Part shown: positions 1 to 5,167 of the stretch, piece by piece | Position numbering within the stretch: the first letter of the stretch is position 1 | Layout of the letters: each line of letters begins with the position of its first letter | Assembly (NCBI GenBank): GCA_002746425.1 | Contig: NVXB01000063.1 | Span: forward strand, 9,175 to 15,258 | DNA: 6,084 bases | DNA from: Hyphomicrobiales bacterium | GTDB taxonomy: Bacteria > Pseudomonadota > Alphaproteobacteria > Rhizobiales > GCA-2746425 | Direction of reading: 5' to 3' | The notes under the pieces: generated by a model | Databases searched by the model: none | Seen by the model: the letters and a program-made list of their open reading frames with translations, nothing else | Told to the model about the DNA's origin: nothing | Program-made: the position numbers and the translations under genes

Positions 1-952
1 GGCTTTGCGATGGGTCTTGCGCATCAACGCCAAATTCATCGGCCAGCGCTGCATTGCCTCGGCCTGCGCGCCAAAACTTATCGACCGCCAACATGGCGTG
101 AACCTTGTCATTTTCCGTGCGTTTGCTCTTGGTAAAGCTCGAGAGCATCGCCAGCGACAGCAGCCCACCCATAGCGGGAAGGGCGTTGCTGAAAACGCGA
201 CAATCGGCGTTTTCCCACTGCACAGGCGTGCGGTAAAGCGCTTCGTAATTGCGCACATCTTCGGCTCGCAAATGCCCATCAAGCTGGTACTGCTGTTCGA
301 GCATCGCATCATTGTTGAACAAGCCATTTTTGGGGTCAAAGTCGCCATCCACTACATTTTGGAACAGGGCCACTAAATCGGGGTTTTCAAACGGCTCATC
401 CTGCTTCAATAAATCACCCTTGGGCGCAAACAAGGCGCGGCTTGCGGGCGTTGACAAAAGAATGGGCTCCACAATGCCAAACAACGTTGCCTGCAACGCG
501 CTGACCTTCAAACCTTTTGCTGCTGTAAGGGCTGTATCAAAAAGCTGGGCAAGGCTAATAGTGCCGCTGCCAAGGCCAATCAGCGCTTTGATGCCTGCTT
601 CCATGCCCGGCACCGCGCTGGTGCCAGCACCAATATTGAAATGTTGCTGTGTCGTGCCATAATCGACCACAATTTCCTCGAAATTGGCGTGCTCGTTTTT
701 GCGGGCGGGCAGATCGACGAAAAAGTCCAGATTGTCGGTTTGGCCATATCTGTTGCGGGCTGTTATAAAACCGCCCCCGCCAGGGGAGCTGAAAACCGGC
801 TCGGCAAGACAGGCCGCAATCAATCCGCAGGCAACGGCATCAAAGGCGTTGCCACCAGCATCCAATATGCGTGCCGCTGCATCCGCGCTCACCTTGTGGC
901 CAGCCGCAACCGCGCCTGCCTGAATGTCTCTTGCTTTATGGAGTGATGACAT
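1..952 (-). CDS. Gamma-glutamyltransferase-family protein, N-terminal part (runs off left edge)
   Basis: Open minus-strand frame from ATG at 952-950, with no stop through position 2 (317 codons). A GAGG lies 4 nt upstream of the ATG (plus-strand 957-960). Family hallmarks seen: 'ILDAGGNAFDAV' (29-40), 'SPGGGGF' (56-62), 'GAGTSAVPG' (108-116), 'YRTPVQW' (about 239-245) and 'ALPAMGG' (257-263), the last in place of the PPPSSGG segment of E. coli Ggt. Classical GGTs are Ntn-hydrolases that cleave themselves before a catalytic Thr and transfer or hydrolyse gamma-glutamyl groups, as in glutathione breakdown. That Thr should lie just beyond the window, so activity cannot be judged. There is no signal peptide, so a cytoplasmic location is inferred, unlike periplasmic E. 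coli Ggt. The segment matching 'IDFREMAP' reads 'LDFFVDLP' (75-82), so the substrate-binding Arg is replaced by Phe78. The substrate may therefore differ. Divergent from chvI. Family call is secure; the reaction is not. Confidence 0.88.
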   Translation of the reverse strand, partial: MSSLHKARDIQAGAVAAGHKVSADAAARILDAGGNAFDAVACGLIAACLAEPVFSSPGGGGFITARNRYGQTDNLDFFVDLPARKNEHANFEEIVVDYGTTQQHFNIGAGTSAVPGMEAGIKALIGLGSGTISLAQLFDTALTAAKGLKVSALQATLFGIVEPILLSTPASRALFAPKGDLLKQDEPFENPDLVALFQNVVDGDFDPKNGLFNNDAMLEQQYQLDGHLRAEDVRNYEALYRTPVQWENADCRVFSNALPAMGGLLSLAMLSSFTKSKRTENDKVHAMLAVDKFWRAGRGNAALADEFGVDAQDPSQS

Positions 953-990
953 AATGCCTCAAAATTTCGGGTCTGCTCATTGGCGCTCAC

Positions 991-1004
991 GCCCTTTGTA
1001 GGGC
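991..1004. other. Perfect inverted repeat in divergent intergenic region
   Basis: GCCCT (991-995), loop TTGT, AGGGC (1000-1004). An overlapping alternative is GGCG-CTCA-CGCC at 982-993. Neither is followed by a T-tract on either strand, so a terminator is unlikely. It lies in the probable 5' leader of the minus-strand GGT-family gene, about 40 nt before its start, and could be an operator or leader hairpin. No function can be assigned. Confidence 0.35.
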
Positions 1005-1022
1005 CTTCTATCAAATAAATTC

Positions 1023-1080
1023 TTGAGGGTTAAGGTGTTGCCGGTCGGTTGTTGGTTGAACTCATCATTTTTGAGGATTA
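1023..1080 (+). repeat. Pair of near-identical 10-bp direct repeats TTGAGGRTTA
   Basis: TTGAGGGTTA (1023-1032) and TTGAGGATTA (1071-1080) match at 9 of 10 positions and start 48 bp apart. They lie upstream of and overlapping the candidate chvI promoter, so they could be sites for a regulator such as ChvI itself. The sequence does not identify the protein. Two 10-mers could also match by chance in this stretch. Confidence 0.3.
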
Positions 1081-1084
1081 TGTT
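1056..1084 (+). promoter_or_regulatory. Candidate sigma-70-type promoter for chvI
   Basis: TTGAAC (1056-1061) and TATGTT (1079-1084) are separated by 17 bp, each matching 4 of 6 positions of the housekeeping consensus. The start of transcription would be near 1091, giving a leader of about 90 nt. The first TTGAGGRTTA-like element lies upstream of it and the second overlaps its spacer and -10. I found no equally good promoter for the minus-strand gene. The rest of 953-1179 holds no recognisable gene. Confidence 0.35.
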
Positions 1085-1135
1085 TCACACAGAACGCACG
1101 AAAGAATAGGCAAAGTCATAATTTGCACGTAATTT

Positions 1136-1153
1136 TGCTGCGAAAGCGTAGCA
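1136..1153 (+). other. Hairpin in the chvI 5' leader
   Basis: Seven base pairs (TGCTGCG 1136-1142 with CGTAGCA 1147-1153, including one G-T wobble) close an AAAG loop. It ends 16 nt before the GGAG Shine-Dalgarno (1170-1173) and is not followed by a T-tract. It may stabilise the leader or act in translation. It is a visual fold only. Confidence 0.4.
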
Positions 1154-1179
1154 TCAGATTAAATTCAGCGGAGCGACAC

Positions 1180-1878
1180 ATGCCGACAATTGCACTGGTT
1201 GACGATGACCGAAACATTTTGACATCGGTTTCGATGGCGCTGGAAGCCGAGGGCTACCGGGTGCAGACCTATACCGATGGCGCGTCCGCACTGGATGGGT
1301 TGCAGGACAATCCGCCCGATATGGCTGTGCTGGACATCAAGATGCCGCGCATGGATGGTATGGAATTGCTGCGGCGCTTGCGCCAGCATTCCGATATGCC
1401 GGTGATTTTTCTGACCTCCAAGGATGACGAGATCGACGAGTTGTTTGGCTTGAAAATGGGCGCGGATGATTTCATCCACAAACCGTTTTCGCAGCGCTTG
1501 CTGGTGGAACGTGTGAAAGCCGTGCTGCGCCGCGCCGCGCCGCGTGATCCCAGCGCCAGCAAAAACGCTGATTCCGAAGCGTTGGAACGCGGTGCTTTGT
1601 CGATGGATCAGGAGCGCCACACTTGCACATGGAACGGCAAAAACGTTGTGCTGACGGTGACCGAATTTTTGATCCTGCTGGCGCTGGCCCATCGTCCTGG
1701 TGTCGTCAAAAGCCGTAATTCATTGATGGATGCGGCCTATGATGACCAAGTCTATGTGGATGATCGCACCATCGATAGTCACATCAAGCGCCTGCGCAAA
1801 AAATTCAAGGTCGTTGATGATAGTTTCGACATGATCGAGACCCTGTATGGCGTGGGCTACCGCTTCAAGGAGGGGTAG
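1180..1878 (+). CDS. chvI: Response regulator ChvI (OmpR/PhoB family)
   Basis: DNA-binding response regulator of 232 residues, partner of ChvG; the orthologue in Brucella is BvrR. In rhizobia and relatives this pair controls envelope composition, exopolysaccharide, motility and acid/host adaptation. The receiver domain (about 1-120) shows the acidic pocket D8-D10, phospho-acceptor D52 in 'LDIKMPRMDG', T79 and K101 in 'KPF'. A linker leads to a winged-helix domain (about 130-230) ending in 'YGVGYRFKEG'. The ATG at 1180 is chosen because GGAG sits 6 nt upstream and because family members start with the 'TIALVDDDRN' segment; an upstream in-frame TTG at 1123 would add 19 unrelated residues. First gene of the likely chvI-chvG-hprK operon. 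The identity is strong from near family-wide sequence conservation. Confidence 0.97.
   Translation: MPTIALVDDDRNILTSVSMALEAEGYRVQTYTDGASALDGLQDNPPDMAVLDIKMPRMDGMELLRRLRQHSDMPVIFLTSKDDEIDELFGLKMGADDFIHKPFSQRLLVERVKAVLRRAAPRDPSASKNADSEALERGALSMDQERHTCTWNGKNVVLTVTEFLILLALAHRPGVVKSRNSLMDAAYDDQVYVDDRTIDSHIKRLRKKFKVVDDSFDMIETLYGVGYRFKEG
1867..1875 (+). promoter_or_regulatory. Strong Shine-Dalgarno for chvG inside the end of chvI
   Basis: AAGGAGGGG directly precedes the chvI TAG stop (1876-1878). It is the best ribosome-binding site before chvG, but the gap to the ATG at 1891 is 15 nt, longer than usual. This suggests translational coupling: ribosomes ending chvI open and re-enter for chvG. No other start codon lies in frame closer to it. 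Confidence 0.6.
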
Positions 1879-1890
1879 GCTTTTCGCATC

Positions 1891-3750
1891 ATGCCTGCAT
1901 CTCATGCCATCGATAACAAGAAACTTCAGAAAGTGCGCAAGGAAATTGCGGCGCTTTCGGAGCAGGTTTCTGCGCAGGATACGCCAGATTTGCAGGGTCC
2001 AGACTTGCAGGGCCCAGACTTGCAGGGCATTGAGGCTGAGCGCGCGCGGCCGCATTGGATACAGCGTGTCATATCGGCAGCGGGCACGCAGTTTTTCTCG
2101 TCGCTAACCCGGCGTATTGTTTTTCTCAATCTGGCGGCGCTGCTGGTGTTGCTGTCCGGCATCATGTTTTTGAACCAGTTTCGCGCTGGTTTGATCGATG
2201 CACGCGTGGAAAGCCTGCTCACTCAGGGCGAGATTATTGCGGGTGCCATCGCTGCCTCTGCTACCGTTGAAACCAACACGATTACCATTGACCCTGACCG
2301 GTTGCTGGAGCTGCGCACCGGCGAAAGTGCCGCTCCTTATAATGAAGATTTGGATGAGCTGGATTTCCCCATCAATCCCGAGCGCGTGGCCCCGGTGCTG
2401 CGCCGTCTGATTTCGCCGACCAGAACGCGGGCGCGGATTTATGATCAGGAAGGCGCTCTCGTGCTGGATAGCCGGGCGCTGTATTCTTCCGGTCAGATTT
2501 TGCGCTTTGATTTGCCCCCCGTTGCAACCCAGCCAGCGTTTTATGAACGCGCCTGGGCCAAAATCAAACTTTGGCTGCGTCAGGGCGATTTGCCGCTTTA
2601 CCACGAGGTTGAGGGCGGGTCGGGCCGTGAATATCCAGAGGTCGTGCGCGCGCTTTCGGGCCTGCCTGCCAGCGTGGTGCGGGTCACCGAGCAGGGCGAG
2701 TTAACCGTGGCCGTGGCTGTGCCGATACAGCGTTTTCGTGCGGTGTTGGGCGCTTTGCTGCTGTCCACACAGGGCGGTGATATTGATGCGATTGTGCAGG
2801 CCGAACGCATGGCGATCATGCGCGTTTTTCTCATCGCGGCAATGGTCACCGTTGTTTTGTCTTTCTTGCTTGCTGGCACCATTGCAGGCCCGATGCGGCG
2901 TCTGGCCTCTGCCGCAGACCGGGTGCGCCGGGGCGTGAACACAAGAGGCGAAATTCCTGATTATTCAGATCGCCGCGATGAAATCGGCCATTTATCGGTT
3001 GCACTGCGCGATATGACGGATTCGCTGTTTACCCGCATGGAGGCGATTGAAAGCTTTGCCGCCGATGTGTCGCATGAGCTGAAAAACCCGCTGACATCCC
3101 TGCGCAGCGCCGCTGAAACTTTTCCGCTCGCCAAAACCAAAGATCAGCGCGATCGCCTGCTTGGCGTGATCTTGCATGATGTGCGCAGGCTGGATCGCTT
3201 GATCAGCGATATTTCTGATGCCTCGCGGTTGGATGCAGAGCTGGCCCGCCAAAGCGCCGAAACGGTCGATATGGTTCGCTTGCTGACAACGGTGGTGGAT
3301 GTCGCACGAGAAATGGCCAGCAAGGTGCACCCATCGCTCAAGCTAACCCTAAAGCTTGATGAGCAAGCCGATATGAAAGTTTTGGGCAATGACAGCCGCT
3401 TGGGTCAGGTCATCAATAATCTGATCGATAATGCTTGCTCCTTTACCGGGCCGGATGGCGGTGTGCGGGTAAGCGCCATAAGCCAGGATAAGAGCATCAT
3501 CATCACGGTTGAGGATGATGGGCCGGGCATTGATCCTGAAGTGAGCACCCGCGTTTTTGAGCGTTTTTATACCGATCGCACCAACACCGGCAAAGATGAA
3601 TTTGGCCAAAACTCAGGGCTTGGCCTATCGATATCAAAGCAGATTATCGATGCTCATCTGGGCAGTATTGAAGCGCTAAACTGGTATGGCGAGGATGAAA
3701 CCACACCTGCCGGAGCGCGGTTTATCATCACATTGCCCGTGGTTGATTAG
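1891..3750 (+). CDS. chvG: Sensor histidine kinase ChvG
   Basis: Inner-membrane sensor kinase of 619 residues that phosphorylates ChvI; orthologues are ExoS (Sinorhizobium) and BvrS (Brucella). In Sinorhizobium and Agrobacterium the periplasmic protein ExoR restrains it; exoR is not in this window. Order of parts: polar cytoplasmic N-terminus (1-75) with a threefold DLQGP repeat (32-46); membrane segment 1 (about 76-97); periplasmic sensor (about 98-308) containing the family-typical 'ARVESLLTQGEIIAGAIAAS'; membrane segment 2 (about 309-333); HAMP (about 331-384); dimerisation domain with phospho-acceptor H395 in 'SHELKNP'; ATPase domain with N-box 'NNLIDNA' (509-515), G1 'DDGPGI' (542-547), F-box around F556-F559 and G2 'NSGLGLS' (574-580). 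All catalytic motifs are intact. It starts 12 nt after the chvI stop and ends 6 nt before hprK. The exact start is less certain than the rest because of the long Shine-Dalgarno spacing. Confidence 0.96.
   Translation: MPASHAIDNKKLQKVRKEIAALSEQVSAQDTPDLQGPDLQGPDLQGIEAERARPHWIQRVISAAGTQFFSSLTRRIVFLNLAALLVLLSGIMFLNQFRAGLIDARVESLLTQGEIIAGAIAASATVETNTITIDPDRLLELRTGESAAPYNEDLDELDFPINPERVAPVLRRLISPTRTRARIYDQEGALVLDSRALYSSGQILRFDLPPVATQPAFYERAWAKIKLWLRQGDLPLYHEVEGGSGREYPEVVRALSGLPASVVRVTEQGELTVAVAVPIQRFRAVLGALLLSTQGGDIDAIVQAERMAIMRVFLIAAMVTVVLSFLLAGTIAGPMRRLASAADRVRRGVNTRGEIPDYSDRRDEIGHLSVALRDMTDSLFTRMEAIESFAADVSHELKNPLTSLRSAAETFPLAKTKDQRDRLLGVILHDVRRLDRLISDISDASRLDAELARQSAETVDMVRLLTTVVDVAREMASKVHPSLKLTLKLDEQADMKVLGNDSRLGQVINNLIDNACSFTGPDGGVRVSAISQDKSIIITVEDDGPGIDPEVSTRVFERFYTDRTNTGKDEFGQNSGLGLSISKQIIDAHLGSIEALNWYGEDETTPAGARFIITLPVVD
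1984..2028 (+). repeat. Three tandem 15-bp repeats within chvG
   Basis: The unit CCAGAYTTGCAGGGY occurs three times head to tail (1984-1998, 1999-2013, 2014-2028), differing only at two third-codon positions. It encodes PDLQG three times in the cytoplasmic N-terminal tail of ChvG. Being in frame, gain or loss of units changes tail length without breaking the gene. The near identity suggests recent expansion by replication slippage. Confidence 0.9.
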
Positions 3751-3756
3751 CGCGAA

Positions 3757-4197
3757 ATGGTGGATGAAACACCCACACATCACGCCAGTTGCGTTGTCCT
3801 GGATGGTCACGGCCTGCTGATCAAAGGCCCCTCGGGCAGCGGCAAATCCCAGCTTGCCCTGGCTTTGATACAAGATGCCGGTGCGCAGCTTGTGGCCGAT
3901 GACCGTGTGGCGCTTACCCGGCATCATGATCAGCTCATTGCGCAAGCACCAAAACCACTACAGGGCCTGATCGAGCGTTATGGCATGGGCATTGAAACGC
4001 ATGAATTTCTCAAATCCACGCCGCTTGCTTTGGTGGTTGATCTGGTGCCGCGAGACAAAATTGAGCGCATGCCAGAGCCCGATGCGTTGGTCTGGCCCTA
4101 TCTGGAGCTGAGCCTGCCACGGCTGATTTTGCCCGCTCAGCCGATCAACGCCATCAGCGCCATTCGTGCCGCTTTGGCCAAAGCAGTTGGTCTATAA
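3757..4197 (+). CDS. hprK: Short HPr kinase/phosphorylase (alphaproteobacterial type)
   Basis: Protein of 146 residues that matches only the C-terminal catalytic half of the roughly 310-residue Firmicute HprK, the normal form in alphaproteobacteria. It phosphorylates and dephosphorylates the regulatory serine of HPr, encoded two genes downstream. Seen: 'HHASCVVL' (8-15) before the Walker A 'GPSGSGKS' (24-31), then 'LVADDRV' (45-51) with the catalytic aspartate pair D48/D49, and 'GLIERYGMGI' (70-79) at the HprK signature. In other family members the signature usually reads E-x-R-G-x-G-I; here the Arg position holds Tyr75, with an Arg one place earlier. It starts 6 nt after the chvG stop, with no clear Shine-Dalgarno, so translation is probably coupled to chvG. 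Family is clear; the start could be the adjacent GTG (3760), with little effect. Confidence 0.93.
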   Translation: MVDETPTHHASCVVLDGHGLLIKGPSGSGKSQLALALIQDAGAQLVADDRVALTRHHDQLIAQAPKPLQGLIERYGMGIETHEFLKSTPLALVVDLVPRDKIERMPEPDALVWPYLELSLPRLILPAQPINAISAIRAALAKAVGL

Positions 4198-4211
4198 ATC
4201 CAAAAATCGTT

Positions 4212-4230
4212 GATACCGACAAAAAGTATC
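4212..4230 (+). other. Weak inverted repeat in the hprK-manX gap
   Basis: GATAC (4212-4216) and GTATC (4226-4230) flank a 9-nt A-rich loop. Stem and loop are too weak for a terminator. TTGATA (4210-4215) resembles a -35 box, but no convincing -10 follows at 16-18 bp. The 94-bp gap (4198-4291) could hold an internal promoter, but none can be asserted. No gene is seen in it. Confidence 0.25.
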
Positions 4231-4291
4231 TTGCATTTATGCCCGCAAAAGCAGAACGTCATTTCAACATTTACTACGCTGGATATGGCCG

Positions 4292-4690
4292 ATGATAGGA
4301 CTGGTGCTCGTCACCCACGGACATCTTGCAGATGAGTTTCGCTCGGCATTAGAACATGTTGTTGGGCGTCAGCCTGCGCTTGAGACCATCTCAATTGGAC
4401 CTGATGACAATATGGAAACCCGCCGCGATGATATCGTCGCAGCCATCAAAGTGGTGGATGAGGGCGGCGGTGTGATCGTGCTGACCGATATGTTTGGTGG
4501 TACGCCTTCCAATCTTGCTATTTCGGCGATGGAGCCGGGCAAGGTTGAGGTTATCGCAGGCATGAACCTGCCAATGCTGGTTAAAATCGCCAGCCTTCGC
4601 GAGGAAGATGATGTGACCAAGGCGGCGCTGGAAGCGCAGGAAGCCGGGCGAAAATACATCAATGTTGCCAGCGCATTGCTGGGAGCCTGA
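4292..4690 (+). CDS. manX: PTS EIIA component, mannose family
   Basis: Cytoplasmic phosphocarrier of 132 residues that receives phosphate from HPr. It matches the IIA domain of E. coli ManX. Phospho-acceptor His9 sits in 'LVTHGH' (6-11), and 'LTDMFGGTPSN' (about 64-74) and 'VIAGMNLPML' are family hallmarks. It stands alone, with no IIB, IIC or IID domain, so it probably regulates rather than transports; in Sinorhizobium and Brucella the equivalent gene sits in the same cluster and belongs to the incomplete regulatory PTS. The ATG at 4292 is preceded only by a weak GGAT (4281-4284) 7 nt away. The family-typical first residues 'MIGLVLVTHG' support this start. The next gene, ptsH, begins 9 nt after the stop. 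Confidence 0.95.
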   Translation: MIGLVLVTHGHLADEFRSALEHVVGRQPALETISIGPDDNMETRRDDIVAAIKVVDEGGGVIVLTDMFGGTPSNLAISAMEPGKVEVIAGMNLPMLVKIASLREEDDVTKAALEAQEAGRKYINVASALLGA

Positions 4691-4699
4691 TTTTAACGC

Positions 4700-5026
4700 A
4701 TGACGCCGAGCGACCAAAACTCCTCGATTTCCGCATCAGAAAATACCCGCTCTGCGGATGGTCTGCAACGCACCTTGACCATTCTCAATGCGCGCGGCTT
4801 GCATGCCCGTGCTTCAGCCAAATTCGTCAAATGCGCCGAAGCTTTTGATGCCGCTATCACCGTATCCAGAGATGGTCATACGGTGGGTGGCACGTCGATT
4901 ATGGGGCTGATGATGTTGGGCGCTTCACCGGGCAGTGTGGTGCAACTTGCCGGTAATGGGCCAGATGCCATCACCGCGCTGGATGCGCTGGAAGCGTTGA
5001 TTAACGGGCGTTTTGGCGAAGAATAA
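4700..5026 (+). CDS. ptsH: Phosphocarrier protein HPr
   Basis: HPr of 108 residues. It accepts phosphate from PEP through enzyme I (probably PtsP, not in this window) at His35 in 'ARGLHARAS' (31-39) and is modified by HprK at Ser66 in 'GGTSIMGLMML' (63-73), the counterpart of Ser46 in Firmicute HPr. Both sites are intact, which agrees with hprK lying nearby. The core starts near residue 22, leaving about 20 extra polar, Ser-rich N-terminal residues compared with the usual 85-90-residue HPr. The ATG at 4700 is kept as start because no other ATG or GTG lies in frame before the core. The only Shine-Dalgarno-like run, GGGAG (4681-4685), is 14 nt away, so coupling to manX is likely. Also plausible as NPr (ptsO), but the HprK-target serine favours HPr. 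Confidence 0.94.
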   Translation: MTPSDQNSSISASENTRSADGLQRTLTILNARGLHARASAKFVKCAEAFDAAITVSRDGHTVGGTSIMGLMMLGASPGSVVQLAGNGPDAITALDALEALINGRFGEE

Positions 5027-5032
5027 ACCCTC

Positions 5033-5074
5033 TATAAACCTCGTTTCCAAAACGTATAAAGAAATCTTTATATT
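5033..5074 (+). promoter_or_regulatory. Candidate -10 elements for ahcY
   Basis: Two -10-like hexamers precede ahcY: TATAAA (5033-5038) and TATATT (5069-5074), each 5 of 6 to consensus. Neither has a strong -35; TTTCCA (5044-5049) lies 19 bp before the second. Start sites would be near 5045 or 5081. Only the first would place the whole leader fold in the transcript. Read-through from ptsH is also possible because no GC-rich terminator is seen. Confidence 0.25.
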
Positions 5075-5167
5075 TAAGTTGTAGGCTGTTCTTGCCCGTG
5101 GTAGCACGGCTGCAACGCAGCGAGCCCTGCTCAGTTGCATCATTCTCAAATATAAAGGCTGCTTTAA
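5055..5167 (+). promoter_or_regulatory. Structured ahcY leader, possible cis-regulatory RNA
   Basis: Paired segments read by eye: P1 joins CTTTATATTTAAG (5066-5078) to CTCAAATATAAAG (5145-5157), 12 of 13 bp with a run of 10; P2 is CCGTG-GTAG-CACGG (5096-5109); P3 joins TGCAACGCAG (5111-5120) to CTGC (5127-5130) and GTTGCA (5134-5139), 10 bp with a 3-nt bulge. Together they make a three-way junction. The 3' strand of P1 overlaps the ahcY Shine-Dalgarno AAAGG (5154-5158, 9 nt before ATG). A competing hairpin TATAAAG-AAAT-CTTTATA (5055-5072) would free the Shine-Dalgarno. SAH- or SAM-responsive control is a natural guess for this gene but is unproven. It does not match the SAH riboswitch consensus as I recall it. 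Confidence 0.45.

Noticed and set aside
5..946. Overlapping plus-strand open frames across 5-376, 249-662 and 641-946
   Set aside because: They are antisense to the continuous GGT-family frame, show no recognisable family features, and overlap each other.
1123..1179. Upstream in-frame TTG start for chvI adding 19 residues
   Set aside because: The added residues do not resemble the family, the span holds a leader hairpin, and the ATG at 1180 has a well-spaced GGAG.
1165..1692. 175-codon minus-strand open frame opposite chvI
   Set aside because: Composition is that of an antisense shadow (rich in His, Gln, Arg), and chvI on the other strand is certain.
1984..2028. Pentapeptide-repeat fold in ChvG
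   Set aside because: Only three units, with proline in the inward-facing position; far too short for a right-handed beta-helix.
2104..2604. 166-codon minus-strand open frame opposite chvG
   Set aside because: It lies wholly opposite the conserved periplasmic domain of ChvG and shows no family features.
5055..5072. Hairpin TATAAAG-AAAT-CTTTATA as a rho-independent terminator of ptsH
   Set aside because: The stem is all A-T except one G-C pair and no clean T-run follows; it is better explained as part of the leader switch or as chance AT-rich symmetry.
5091..5140. Canonical SAH riboswitch upstream of ahcY
   Set aside because: Short words such as GCTGCAAC and GAGCCC look similar, but the characteristic GGCGCTC segment and its pairing partner are missing.
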